Shown: positions 1 to 8,071, numbered from the stretch's first letter. The stretch is 64,000 nucleotides of DNA from Arcicella aurantiaca (GCF_003148625.1 NZ_QGGO01000004.1:185995-249994), one strand, 5' to 3'. The notes: generated by a model not told the origin, from the sequence alone. Numbers and translations are program-made.

Positions 1-612
1 GTTTGTTTCTATGACCCTGATTATAAAAAGCATAGTTTGGGCAAATATTTGATGCTTTTGAAAATGGAATTTTGCCAAAAGCAAGGCATGAAATTCTTTT
101 ATCCAGGCTATTTTGCCCCGCATTATCCGATGTTCAACTACAAATTAGATTTATCGAATGATGCTATGGAATATCTTGAATTGGGGAGTAACCTCTGGAA
201 ACCTATCAACCAATTTGATTTTTTTGAAACGCCATTGGCAGTGATGAATCGTAAATTAAGAGAATTATCAGACTGTTTGAAAAGACGGCGTTTTGAACAT
301 CAACTGCTTCATTATGAATACTTTGATGCAGAAATTGTCCCGACTTTAAAGGGCTTACAATTATTCGATTTCCCCGTTTTTCTTTTCTGTTTTGACGTTG
401 GCACAAGCATTTCTAATCCGATTATTGTTTATGACATATTCAGTCAGCAATATCATTTAGTTATTTGCGACACTGCCTACAAACTTGATAATCAAGTATA
501 TAAAGAACATATTTACAATTCTCATTTGCTTCAAATGACACAACATCTATTCGCCAGTGAATCTGCGGAAGCAATGGCTTTGGTTGTGGCAAAATCTTTG
601 GAGAAAGTTTAG
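1..612 (+). CDS. Arginine-tRNA-protein transferase-like protein, C-terminal part (5' end outside window)
   Basis: The reading frame is open from base 1, so the true start lies upstream and about 203 residues are visible. The first residues, FYDPDYKKHSLGKY, followed by GMKFFYPGY, match the acyl-transfer domain of the ATE/Bpt family, which moves an amino acid from a charged tRNA to the N-terminus of proteins and so marks them for degradation. This family assignment is by motif memory. Which amino acid is transferred cannot be told. The other N-end-rule transferase, aat, lies at 51.6 kb. A 13-base direct repeat (TGGTTATTGGAAA twice, 624-650) follows the stop codon. Confidence 0.72.
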   Translation, partial: VCFYDPDYKKHSLGKYLMLLKMEFCQKQGMKFFYPGYFAPHYPMFNYKLDLSNDAMEYLELGSNLWKPINQFDFFETPLAVMNRKLRELSDCLKRRRFEHQLLHYEYFDAEIVPTLKGLQLFDFPVFLFCFDVGTSISNPIIVYDIFSQQYHLVICDTAYKLDNQVYKEHIYNSHLLQMTQHLFASESAEAMALVVAKSLEKV

Positions 613-815
613 GAAGTAGGGATTGGTTATTGGAAACTGGTTATTGGAAATCGGGAAATAGTTTCTATAACCACCTGACATTATAATTTATACGGAGATG
701 AATTAAATTTATTTCCTCAAAAAGCAAATACTGGCTAATTTTGAAGCGTTATTAATTAGGGGTTAGGTTTTAGTAGTATTGAAACTCGTTATTACACAAT
801 TATTTATATTTTTTC

Positions 816-2477
816 ATGAAAAACAAAATCATTCAAATTCTTCTCGTAGTCGGTGCAATAATTGGCTTGAATGTGTTGGCAAATCAGTTTTTCTTTAGAG
901 TTGACCTCACGGAAGAAAAGCGTTTTACTATTAATGAAGCCACTAAAAATCTCCTACAAAACCTCGACGATGAAGTTTATGTGAAAGTTTATTTAACAGG
1001 AAAAAGTATTCCGTCGGGTTTTAAACGCTTAGAAAATGCCGTTCGTGAAACTTTGGACGAATTTCAGATTTATGGTGGCACAAACATCAAATATGCCTTC
1101 ATCGACTTGAATTCTGAATACAAGAACGAAAAAACTCGTAATGAAAAAATCGTAGAATTAGCTCAAAAAGGTATTCCTCCTACCAACGTTATGGCAAATG
1201 AAGATGGCAAAAAAACGCAAAGTTTGGTCGTTCCGGGAGCTGTAATTACGTATCAAGATAAAGAAATTGCTACACTTTTACTGAAAGGGAACAAAATGGC
1301 ATCTCCACAAGAAGTTCTCAATCAGTCGTATGAAGGCGTAGAATATCAATTAGCTTCGGCAATCAAAACACTTACGGCAAGTCAAAAAAAGAAGATTGGT
1401 ATTTTTGTCAATTACTCAAAATTACCAGCCGTTAATCAGTTAGATTTGATTGGAGCATTGAAGAAAAACTATCAATTATATCCCGTTGATTTACGTCAAT
1501 CTCCTACACTTGATGGTTTAGACGGCATTTTGGTCATGAAGCCCGACCAGCCTTTCAACGATGATGATAAATATAAAATTGACCAATTTATTATCAACGG
1601 AGGTAAGGCTCTTTTCTTCATGGATGCCGTAAAAGTTGATTCAGTAGCCAGAGAAGGAAGTGTAGCTCAGGTGCAAAGTGTTGGCTTGGAAGATTTGTTG
1701 TTTAAATACGGAGTTCGTCTCAATCCGAATCTTATTAAAGATGCTCAAATGTGTGCCGCTATTCCATTAGATGTGGGTAATTTTGGCAATAAAGCCAATA
1801 TTCAGCTTGTTCCTTGGCAATATTTTCCTTTAATAAATACCTTCGGAAAATCACCAATTGTCAAGAATTTAGATGCCGTTTACACAAAAAATGTTGGGTC
1901 TTTAGATACTGTTAGGGCAAACGGAATTACGAAAACGCCTTTATTGATGACGTCTCAATACACGCAATTATTGAAAGCTCCAGCCATCATGAGTTATAAT
2001 TTTGCCAATAAAGCCCTCGATGCAAGTCAATACAAAGCGGGTGTGCAAACGGTGGGATTATTGTTAGAAGGAAATTTTGAGTCGTTATTTAAGAACAGAA
2101 TTTTACCGAATGACCCACGTTCAGCGACATTTAAACCAAGTGGGAAAGCGTCAAAAATTATTGTGTGTTCAGATGGCGATATTCCTGTAAATGATTTTGA
2201 CCGTAAGCAAAATACGCCTTTGCCTTTAGGTTTTGATAAATATTCGGGAAATACCTTTGCCAATAAAGATTTTGTGCTGAATGCCGTTGATTATCTTTTA
2301 GATGATAATGGTGTTATTACGGCTCGGAATAAGGAAATTACACTTCGTCCCTTAGACAAAGTAGCATTGCAAGACGACCGTGAATATTGGCAAGCAATCA
2401 ACCTTATTTTACCAATCGTAGTGTTGGTTTTAGCAGGATTACTGAAGAGTTTTCTTCGTAAAAAGAAATATGCTTGA
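816..2477 (+). CDS. gldG: Gliding-motility ABC-type auxiliary protein GldG
   Basis: This 553-residue protein has one N-terminal membrane segment (about residues 5-23), a long periplasmic part, and one C-terminal membrane segment (about 525-547) ending in a basic tail. The order and the start (FFFRVDLTEEKRFTIN) are typical of GldG, which partners GldF and the GldA ATPase in gliding motility of Bacteroidota. GldF normally lies immediately upstream and is absent here, because the preceding gene is the ATE-like transferase. The gap of 203 bases holds no gene. Whether the cell actually glides cannot be judged from this gene alone. Confidence 0.88.
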   Translation: MKNKIIQILLVVGAIIGLNVLANQFFFRVDLTEEKRFTINEATKNLLQNLDDEVYVKVYLTGKSIPSGFKRLENAVRETLDEFQIYGGTNIKYAFIDLNSEYKNEKTRNEKIVELAQKGIPPTNVMANEDGKKTQSLVVPGAVITYQDKEIATLLLKGNKMASPQEVLNQSYEGVEYQLASAIKTLTASQKKKIGIFVNYSKLPAVNQLDLIGALKKNYQLYPVDLRQSPTLDGLDGILVMKPDQPFNDDDKYKIDQFIINGGKALFFMDAVKVDSVAREGSVAQVQSVGLEDLLFKYGVRLNPNLIKDAQMCAAIPLDVGNFGNKANIQLVPWQYFPLINTFGKSPIVKNLDAVYTKNVGSLDTVRANGITKTPLLMTSQYTQLLKAPAIMSYNFANKALDASQYKAGVQTVGLLLEGNFESLFKNRILPNDPRSATFKPSGKASKIIVCSDGDIPVNDFDRKQNTPLPLGFDKYSGNTFANKDFVLNAVDYLLDDNGVITARNKEITLRPLDKVALQDDREYWQAINLILPIVVLVLAGLLKSFLRKKKYA

Positions 2478-2480
2478 TTG

Positions 2481-2562
2481 TAGGTTTTAGGGGTTGGGAA
2501 TTAGGTTTTAGGAAAATAGTTAGACATATAAACTAAAACCTAACAACTAATCCCTAAAACCT
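2481..2562. repeat. Inverted pair of short tandem words between gldG and aroK
   Basis: The left half reads TAGGTTTTAGGGGTTGGG followed by another TAGGTTTTAGG. The right half (2532-2562) reads CTAAAACCTAACAACTAATC and CCTAAAACCT. The two halves are imperfect reverse complements built from the word TAGGTTTTAG. They lie between convergent genes and could act as a two-way terminator. The same word returns at 3.1 and 3.6 kb. Confidence 0.75.
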
Positions 2563-2572
2563 CATAACTAAA

Positions 2573-3091
2573 TCACTCACTTTCAATTTCTTCTAAAAGC
2601 CAGAGAAGTTGGTCAACGTCAATATTGCCATCTATCTGTAAATCAGCTCTTTCATAAAATTGAAGGCGATATTCAAATCTTGCCGTCAATTCCTTTAAAA
2701 GTTCATCATCCGTTTTTCTTTTATCAATCAATGGGCGATTATTGGCATCTGTTTTATGGATTCTCTTCAATAAATCTTCAGGAGGAACATTCAAAAAGAT
2801 ACTCGTTCCGTTAGTTTTGATGTATTCCATATTGTCAAAAAAACACGGAACACCACCACCCGTAGCAATTACGAATTTTTGATTAGGAGCAATTCCCTTC
2901 AAGACTTTGCTTTCTACCTGACGAAAATAATCTTCACCTTTAAATTTGAAAATGTCAAAAACAGATGATAATTCTTGATTAGTAATTAAATCATCCATGT
3001 CAATAAACTGAAAATTAAGGCGTTTGGCAAGCTGTCGCCCCAGCGTACTTTTGCCCGATGAGGGCATTCCAATTAGGAAAATATTTTTCAT
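2573..3091 (-). CDS. aroK: Shikimate kinase
   Basis: This 172-residue protein phosphorylates shikimate at the 3-hydroxyl with ATP, the fifth step of chorismate synthesis, in the cytoplasm. The P-loop GMPSSGKST is at residues 8-16 and the shikimate-binding DMDD at 31-34. The ATGGGVPCF stretch matches the family GGG motif, and RPLID and RFEYRLQFYE match the lid and the following helix. Length is normal for AroK. It is the last gene of a minus-strand run that includes the IVP gene and the DoxX protein. A single-gene promoter was not identified. Confidence 0.93.
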   Translation of the reverse strand: MKNIFLIGMPSSGKSTLGRQLAKRLNFQFIDMDDLITNQELSSVFDIFKFKGEDYFRQVESKVLKGIAPNQKFVIATGGGVPCFFDNMEYIKTNGTSIFLNVPPEDLLKRIHKTDANNRPLIDKRKTDDELLKELTARFEYRLQFYERADLQIDGNIDVDQLLWLLEEIESE

Positions 3092-3096
3092 ACCAA

Positions 3097-3127
3097 GAGG
3101 TTTTGGGTATCAGGAATTAGGTTTTAG
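3097..3127. repeat. TAGGTTTTAG-type word repeat, downstream flank of IVP gene 1
   Basis: The forward strand reads GAGGTTTTGGGTATC followed by AGGAATTAGGTTTTAG. The words recur in inverted orientation at 3579-3604 on the other side of the four-helix-bundle gene. The last six codons and the stop of that gene lie inside this repeat. Confidence 0.65.
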
Positions 3128-3475
3128 TTTTTGCAGAGAACCGATTAAACCATTAATGATTCTTCCCTCCTCATTACACATTTCAATTAATTCATTTTGT
3201 GTTTCTTCTGAAATATAATTTAGTCCAAATGATAAATAAATCATTGATTTAACTTCGTTACAAGAAGCATGGGCAATGTAAAGAAATCTAATGTACTCCA
3301 ACAAACTATTCCTACCGAACCCTTCTGCGATATTATTAGAAACTGATACCGATGCTCGCTGAATTTGGTCTTTAAAACCCCAATCCCTAAGCGGAGCATA
3401 GGTTTTATATATTTGCAAAGCTAAAGTTTGAGCCTTTTGCCATGCAATTAAGTCTTCAAATTTTTGAATTTTCAT
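3110..3475 (-). CDS. Four-helix-bundle protein (23S rRNA intervening-sequence protein family), copy 1
   Basis: This 121-residue protein starts at MKIQKFEDLIAWQKA. An upstream in-frame start would add 13 hydrophobic residues that the family lacks. FEDLIAWQKA near the N-terminus and RASVSVSNNIAEGFGR in the middle are the signature of the S23/IVP family. These proteins are encoded inside 23S rRNA insertions in Leptospira and other bacteria, and also occur alone in many Bacteroidota genomes, where their function is not known. It separates aroK from the DoxX-type gene and is bracketed by inverted words. Its C-terminus KLKPNS and stop are supplied by the repeat. A second copy lies at 56.1 kb. Confidence 0.88.
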   Translation of the reverse strand: MKIQKFEDLIAWQKAQTLALQIYKTYAPLRDWGFKDQIQRASVSVSNNIAEGFGRNSLLEYIRFLYIAHASCNEVKSMIYLSFGLNYISEETQNELIEMCNEEGRIINGLIGSLQKLKPNS

Positions 3476-3532
3476 ATAGAACTGAAATTTTATAAATACG
3501 TAGAAAACTGGCACTATGGTTCAGTCCTTGTA

Positions 3533-3580
3533 TGTTAGGATAAGCTATTTCACTAAGACATTTCAATGCTTATTCTAACA
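3533..3580. other. Hairpin upstream of IVP gene 1
   Basis: TGTTAGGATAAGC at 3533-3545 pairs with GCTTATTCTAACA at 3568-3580, with one mismatch in 13 and a 22-base loop. It lies 58 bases before the IVP start and directly after the stop of the DoxX-type gene. It may terminate that gene or be part of an IVP element. There is no clear T-run on the minus strand. Confidence 0.6.
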
Positions 3581-3604
3581 CCCAATACCTAACTTCTAAA
3601 ACCT
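3579..3604. repeat. Inverted word repeat, upstream flank of IVP gene 1
   Basis: The forward strand reads CACCCAATACCTAAC followed by TTCTAAAACCT. Its reverse complement begins AGGTTTTAG and ends TTGGGTG, the same words found at 3097-3127. It overlaps the stop codon of the DoxX-type gene. Confidence 0.6.
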
Positions 3605-4693
3605 ACTAAGTACCTCCTCTTTATCAGGCGTTTCGGCGTGAGCCCATTTGCCTTTTACGATACCGTCTTTTAATAACCAAATCGTTGGATTGGCTCTACC
3701 GATAGTTTTCAAAACCTTTGTATCTGAACTAAAAGCAGGAATTGCCAATTGATGTTCATGGCGGAAATTATTGATTTCTTCCTCTGGTGAACCTGTCAAA
3801 ATCCAAACTTTTACGTCTGTTCCTTCTAAACTTTTCGCCAACGATTTAATTTTATCCATATCATCTGTACTTGCTTTGGCAACCACAGGAATAACAACCA
3901 TTAATTTTTTACCAACAAAACTTTCTGCTTTATAATCCGTCGAATCGCCATCTTTCCAAATATTATAATCCGTAATTTTTGCCTTCGCTTCATCCTGATT
4001 CAAGGTAATCATTTCCTTAAATTTGTAAGTTGTATCCGTTGGCATTTCATTCAATTCTAATGTTTTACCATCTTTTTCGTAGATATACTTAAATCTCAAA
4101 GGTTCAGACGGCTTCATGTTTTTAGGAATATCTTGCCCAACAGCGTAAGGAAGTCCATCATAAGGCGGAAGGAATTTTACGGCGTAAATTCCTAAGAAAA
4201 GGCAGAAAATGATTGACATTCCGACCCACATTCCTGTTTTTTTATCAGCAAAAATATTGCGTTGCCAAAGAATAATTAAGATAAAAAACATCAAAACCAT
4301 ATCTTTCCAAAACGAAGTCCAAGGCTTTAATTTAATCGTTTCACCGAAACACCCACAGTCTGTAACTTTATTGAAATAGGCTGAATAGAACGTCAAGAAA
4401 CCGAAGAAAATAACGGTAGCTAATAATATCCAAGAAGCCGATTTGAGTTTATATTGTACCAAAAGACAAACGCCCAAAACCAATTCTAAAGCACATAAAA
4501 AGATAGAAACATACAAAGCGTAAGGCACCCAAAAATGCCAAAAACCAGCCATAGCAGGGAAATCAGTGGCAAATACATCAAAGTATTCTTCTAATTTAAT
4601 TTCTGTTCCGACGGGGTCATTGAGCTTGATAAGTCCCGAAAAAATAAAAATTACACCAACGAAAATTCTGGAAAAATGAGCAATAAATTTCAT
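3596..4693 (-). CDS. DoxX/MauE-type membrane protein with thioredoxin-like C-terminal domain (BT_3928-like)
   Basis: This 365-residue protein has four to five membrane segments in its first 190 residues. DCGCFGE (Cys113 and Cys115) lies in a loop between segments, and the C-terminal half looks like a thioredoxin fold without a CxxC site. MauE/DoxX proteins are thought to move reducing power across the membrane, so a role in disulfide or quinone chemistry is an inference. In Bacteroidota this family is often found with DUF1599 and folP, and both are nearby here. The final residues LSRF and the stop fall within a word repeat. Confidence 0.8.
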   Translation of the reverse strand: MKFIAHFSRIFVGVIFIFSGLIKLNDPVGTEIKLEEYFDVFATDFPAMAGFWHFWVPYALYVSIFLCALELVLGVCLLVQYKLKSASWILLATVIFFGFLTFYSAYFNKVTDCGCFGETIKLKPWTSFWKDMVLMFFILIILWQRNIFADKKTGMWVGMSIIFCLFLGIYAVKFLPPYDGLPYAVGQDIPKNMKPSEPLRFKYIYEKDGKTLELNEMPTDTTYKFKEMITLNQDEAKAKITDYNIWKDGDSTDYKAESFVGKKLMVVIPVVAKASTDDMDKIKSLAKSLEGTDVKVWILTGSPEEEINNFRHEHQLAIPAFSSDTKVLKTIGRANPTIWLLKDGIVKGKWAHAETPDKEEVLSRF

Positions 4694-4784
4694 GTTTGTT
4701 AAACCCGATGATTCCGCATCGGAGGGGATAGTTTTATAAATTCTACTAAATTAGTGCTAAAAAGTTGAGCTTGCTGTTAATGAA

Positions 4785-4883
4785 AAGTTAAAGTAACACA
4801 GACTTTAGTCTGTATAAATAATAAAGGACAGCCTAAAATCTGTGTTACTTTAACTTCTTCATACAGACTAAAGTCTGTGTTAC
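4785..4883. repeat. REP-like palindromes, family GTAACACAGACT, cluster 1
   Basis: GTAACACAGACTTTAGTCTG at 4793-4812 contains the palindrome ACAGACT-TT-AGTCTGT. An inverted, decayed copy ends CTGTGTTAC at 4848, and a third unit (4863-4883) is inverted and intact. The flanks extend the match: AAGTTAAAG before the first unit and CTTTAACTT after the second. The third unit overlaps the stop codon of the DUF1599 gene. Related units occur at 8.8 and 57.5 kb. Confidence 0.8.
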
Positions 4884-5416
4884 AATTTCATCTTAATCAT
4901 ACAAAAAACGGCATAATTCATCATATCTTGATAATTCGCTTCAATGCCTTCCGAAACAATGGTAACTCCCTGATTATCTTCAATTTGTTTTGTTCTAAAA
5001 ATCTTCATCAAGATTAAATCCGTCATTGAACTGATTCGCATATCACGCCAAGCTTCGTCATAATCGTGATTTTTATTTTTTTGCAAATCAAGCGTTTCCT
5101 CTACTTGTTCATCGTATAAATCACTCAATTCTTGTTCCGAAAACTCCATTTTATTAGAACCTTCTAACTTTTTCTGAATCAAAGCAATTACACAATAATT
5201 GATAATGCCGATAAACTCGCCTTCAATACCATCTTCAATTTTTTGAACACCTTTTTCTTGAATTGAACGAATGCGTTGAGCCTTAATAAATATTTGGTCG
5301 GTAAGACTTGGTAAGCGTAAAATCCGCCAAGAAGTACCATAATCTTTGTTTTTCTTTTGAAATAATGCTTTACAAATAGAAATAATTTGTCTGTATTCTG
5401 TTTCTGTTTGGGTCAT
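4880..5416 (-). CDS. DUF1599 domain-containing protein
   Basis: This 178-residue soluble protein has two copies of one motif. KNKDYGTSWRILR with SLTDQIFIKAQRIR is in the first half, and KNHDYDEAWRDMR with SMTDLILMKIFRTKQI is in the second. It is therefore an internal duplication. The family has no established reaction that I know of. In Bacteroidota it is typically found beside folP and the DoxX-type gene, and the same genes are within 2.5 kb here. It probably shares a minus-strand run with the DoxX-type gene, although a palindrome cluster separates them. Confidence 0.82.
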   Translation of the reverse strand: MTQTETEYRQIISICKALFQKKNKDYGTSWRILRLPSLTDQIFIKAQRIRSIQEKGVQKIEDGIEGEFIGIINYCVIALIQKKLEGSNKMEFSEQELSDLYDEQVEETLDLQKNKNHDYDEAWRDMRISSMTDLILMKIFRTKQIEDNQGVTIVSEGIEANYQDMMNYAVFCMIKMKL

Positions 5417-5432
5417 GATTTTAGGTAGTAGA

Positions 5433-5510
5433 TATGAGGTATGAGGTATGAGGTGATGAAAATGAACTGAAACAGCTACCCCATACCTTATACCTCATAC
5501 CTCATACCTA
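5433..5510. repeat. Inverted pair of tandem TGAGGTA words
   Basis: Three tandem copies of the 7-base word TATGAGG on the left (5433-5454) face three or four copies of CCTCATA on the right (5481-5510). The pair fills the gap between the PH-domain gene and DUF1599. It could fold as a long imperfect hairpin in either transcript. Confidence 0.75.
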
Positions 5511-5511
5511 A

Positions 5512-5889
5512 TTAAGCAAGTACAAAGCTACTCAAGGTTTTATAAACATCATTGATATTTTCACCCTTGCGGAAGTCTTTTTGAATAGGAGTTTCTGAGC
5601 CTTTTACCCAAATCAAGATTTCGGCATCGAGGTCGAGCAGGCTTGCCGAGCGTTTTGAGAAATAATTAACTGACTTATAAGGAATTGTCATAAAGTCAGT
5701 TTTTGAACCCGTAACTCCTTGTTTATCAACCAATATCAAGCGTTTATTCGTAAACACAAACATATCACGGATAAGTTTGAAAGACTTTACGATTGTTTCG
5801 CCTTCAATCAAGATTGGCTCAAATTCATGTAAAATTTTATCTGGCGAAACTTCCGAAGAATTTCCCATTAATGCGTTTAAAAGTCCCAT
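5512..5889 (-). CDS. PH-domain-containing protein
   Basis: This 125-residue soluble protein has a bacterial Pleckstrin-homology-like core. ILIEGETIVKSFKLIRD is followed by VFTNKRLILVDKQGVTGSK and IPYKSVNYF, the usual bPH pattern of a strand pair with FTNKRLI and a later ILIWVKGS strand. Such proteins in bacteria are mostly uncharacterised, and some bind membranes or other proteins. There is no signal peptide and no membrane segment. It is transcribed in the same direction as DUF1599, with a word repeat between them. Confidence 0.78.
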   Translation of the reverse strand: MGLLNALMGNSSEVSPDKILHEFEPILIEGETIVKSFKLIRDMFVFTNKRLILVDKQGVTGSKTDFMTIPYKSVNYFSKRSASLLDLDAEILIWVKGSETPIQKDFRKGENINDVYKTLSSFVLA

Positions 5890-5942
5890 GAGGTTATTTG
5901 ATAAATTTTGTAAGAATTAAATTTGGAGATATAGTAGGACGT

Positions 5943-6253
5943 CTAAAGTAATACTTCGTTTGGGTCTCTACTGGTATGATAAATATTCAGAATGTCAATT
6001 TTTTCATCTGTTACTTCATAAACAATACAATAATCATTTTAAAAACAGCTCTTCTTATATTTGAATTTTCAGGAAAACGGCTTTCATATTTCATAAAAGC
6101 GAATGGATTATTAACGATTATATCAGAGATAAAACCAATAACGTCACTGGGAAATTTTCGAGCTTTTTTTGAACCAATGTACTGACTCAAATAGGCTTCA
6201 ATTTCTAATAAACTATCTAAAAATCTTTCACGTAAGATTAATTCACGGGTCAT
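5943..6253 (-). pseudogene. RelE/ParE-family toxin gene with a -1 frameshift
   Basis: The first 80 codons read MTRELILRERFLDSLLEIEA through IRRAVFK and then run into IIVLFMK and a stop at 6011. Restoring one base at the TTTAAAATG run (forward 6037-6045 region) continues as NDYCIVYEVTDEKIDILNIY and HTSRDPNEV, stopping at 5943. That continuation is the normal end of a RelE/ParE toxin, including the conserved strand and the His-x-x-R-Asp tail. The gene is therefore broken by a single-base deletion, or the base was lost in assembly. It overlaps the antitoxin by four bases. The sequence is not a canonical slippery heptamer. Confidence 0.75.
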
Positions 6254-6468
6254 AGATTCAAATACTTTTTGGCTTGTTCAAGTGAGTAAGCGGGTGTTTT
6301 TCGTGCTTCATTGAGCATATCTTCATATTCCATTTCTTCCATTTTTTTACCAGAGAATGAATATGATTTTTTATTGGTAAAAATCAGTAAATGTCTTTGT
6401 TCAAATGCTCTCAGAACATCCAAAATTAGACTTTCGTCATCAAGAATATTAATTTCTAATGTTGTCAT
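6250..6468 (-). CDS. Putative antitoxin paired with the frameshifted ParE-like toxin
   Basis: This 72-residue acidic protein overlaps the toxin start by four bases (ATGA), the standard arrangement of a type II toxin-antitoxin operon with the antitoxin first. I do not recognise its family. The C-terminal part, with EEMEYEDMLNEARKTPAYS and EQAKKYLNL, is charged and likely helical, as expected of a toxin-wrapping tail. The frame is intact. If the toxin is really dead, this is an orphan antitoxin. No operator was recognised. Confidence 0.65.
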   Translation of the reverse strand: MTTLEINILDDESLILDVLRAFEQRHLLIFTNKKSYSFSGKKMEEMEYEDMLNEARKTPAYSLEQAKKYLNL

Positions 6469-6666
6469 AATGCTGATTTTTTATGAAAATTACTCGAAAA
6501 TGTCCTTAGAAGCAAGTCGTTTAGGTGTTTTTAATAGTTAATTCAAAAACAGGATAAAACACTTTTTATTTTCTTGAAATGATTAGCTTTGTGAGATGGA
6601 TACTTCTGCCTTGAAACGGCACCCTCAGAAGACAAAAGTAAATTATAGAAAATATAACTTTCATTC

Positions 6667-7176
6667 ATGAAAAATATATCCCCATTTAAAGGTGTAATTT
6701 ATATATTCGTAGTTCTCTATTTTGTACTAATATTACTTAAAATGTACTGTTGGTGGACTGGAACTACTTTTCCAATCACATTGAGTAACAATTCATTATT
6801 GAAAATTTATGATAAAGTTTCATACTTGCCATTCATTACCTGTTCATTAGTTTTGATTTACAGTATCTCCAATAAAAAACAAACATTATTTAAAATATCT
6901 ATTTTTATATTTTTGATTATTTCAAATTCCATTCTCTACATGAACGGAGATTTTACAAATCAATGGTATGACCTTGACTCATTTTCGGTAAAAGATAAAG
7001 GTTTATTCGTCAGACAAATCTATGACTCTGACCTTGAAAATAGACAACCTCGAATCCAAAGTTTTCGTATTGTCCAAAAAGACAATTTTCTTTATTTATT
7101 CAGTATTGTAAAAAATGCTGATACAACATCCAATCCACATATAAATCAAATATGGATGGATAATCCTTTGAAATAA
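6667..7176 (+). CDS. Hypothetical membrane protein
   Basis: This 169-residue protein was not recognised. Three membrane segments are visible, near residues 9-27, 48-66 and 76-93. A soluble C-terminal part of about 75 residues follows, containing SFSVKDKGLFVRQIYD and FLYLFSIVKNADTT. The frame is intact, starts at ATG and ends 24 bases before folP, but no shared function with folP is evident. It is AT-rich even for this window, which could mean recent arrival or simply a membrane protein. Confidence 0.6.
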   Translation: MKNISPFKGVIYIFVVLYFVLILLKMYCWWTGTTFPITLSNNSLLKIYDKVSYLPFITCSLVLIYSISNKKQTLFKISIFIFLIISNSILYMNGDFTNQWYDLDSFSVKDKGLFVRQIYDSDLENRQPRIQSFRIVQKDNFLYLFSIVKNADTTSNPHINQIWMDNPLK

Positions 7177-7200
7177 AAATTTATCGTTTCCTCTCAAATA

Positions 7201-8022
7201 ATGCTAATCAACCTAAAACAAAACCTCCTCGACCTCTCACAACCCCACATCATGGGGATTTTAAATATTACCCCCGATTCTTTTTTTGAAGGCAATCGCT
7301 TTACTGATTTGTCGAAGGTATTGGACAGAGCCGAAAAAATGCTTTCGGAAGGAGCTACTTTCTTGGATATTGGTGGACATTCTACTCGCCCCGGAGCAAG
7401 TCCTGTGAGTGAAGAAGAGGAGTTAAACCGAGTATTGCCTGTTATTGAGGCAATTATGCAGAAATTCCCAGAAGCATTGATTTCAATTGATACTTTTCGT
7501 TCAAATGTCGCTCAAAAATGCGTAGAAGCGGGTGCGGTGATAATTAATGATGTTTCGGGTGGAATTTTAGATGATAAAATGTTTGAAACAGTGGCTCGTT
7601 TGGGCGTTCCTTACGTGTTGATGCACATGAGAGGAACGATTGAAACGATGACACAAATGACTGATTATGACGATTTGGTAAATGATGTTTTGGACGACTT
7701 ACAAAAGAAAGTTTACCAATTACGCCAATTAGGACAAAAAGATATTATCATTGATTTGGGCTTTGGTTTTGCCAAAACAGCCGACCAAAATTATGTTTTA
7801 TTGAAACATTTAGAAGATTTTAGATTATTGGATTGCCCAATGTTGGTAGGTGTTTCCAGAAAATCTATGATTTGGCGAAAATTAAATATTTCACCGAATG
7901 ATTCTTTGAACGGCTCAACCGTTTTGAATACCGTTGCTTTGATGAAAGGAGCAAATATTTTGCGGGTTCACGATGTGAAAGAGGCAATGGAAGCGATTAA
8001 ATTAATTTCGTTTTTGGGGTAA
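7201..8022 (+). CDS. folP: Dihydropteroate synthase
   Basis: This 273-residue enzyme joins 4-aminobenzoate to dihydropterin pyrophosphate in folate synthesis, and the family is the target of sulfonamides. MGILNITPDSF is at residues 18-28 and DIGGHSTRPGA at 56-66, the two signature loops. SIDTFRSNVA, NDVSGG, the DLGFGFAKT pterin site and VGVSRKS follow in order. Length is normal. It is convergent with mlaE, and a strong 15-base hairpin separates the two. Confidence 0.95.
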   Translation: MLINLKQNLLDLSQPHIMGILNITPDSFFEGNRFTDLSKVLDRAEKMLSEGATFLDIGGHSTRPGASPVSEEEELNRVLPVIEAIMQKFPEALISIDTFRSNVAQKCVEAGAVIINDVSGGILDDKMFETVARLGVPYVLMHMRGTIETMTQMTDYDDLVNDVLDDLQKKVYQLRQLGQKDIIIDLGFGFAKTADQNYVLLKHLEDFRLLDCPMLVGVSRKSMIWRKLNISPNDSLNGSTVLNTVALMKGANILRVHDVKEAMEAIKLISFLG

Positions 8023-8037
8023 AATATTCCACTTTGG

Positions 8038-8071
8038 AACTTCCCGAAAGTTAAAAAACTTTCGGGAAGTT
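8038..8071. terminator. Bidirectional terminator between folP and mlaE; repeated stem sequence
   Basis: AACTTCCCGAAAGTT and AACTTTCGGGAAGTT form a perfect 15-base stem with loop AAAA between the convergent folP and mlaE genes. There is no long T-run. Exactly the same stem with a different loop (TTAG) lies at 53698-53731. Confidence 0.75.

Noticed and set aside
3110-3475. Diversity-generating retroelement accessory protein (Avd)
   Set aside because: The four-helix-bundle fold is shared with Avd, but no reverse transcriptase or template/variable repeat is near either IVP gene.
6011-6253. Programmed -1 ribosomal frameshift in the ParE-like toxin
   Set aside because: The zero-frame codons at the run are TTT AAA ATG, which do not allow re-pairing in both ribosomal sites after a -1 slip. 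The A run is only four long. A plain deletion or sequence error is simpler.
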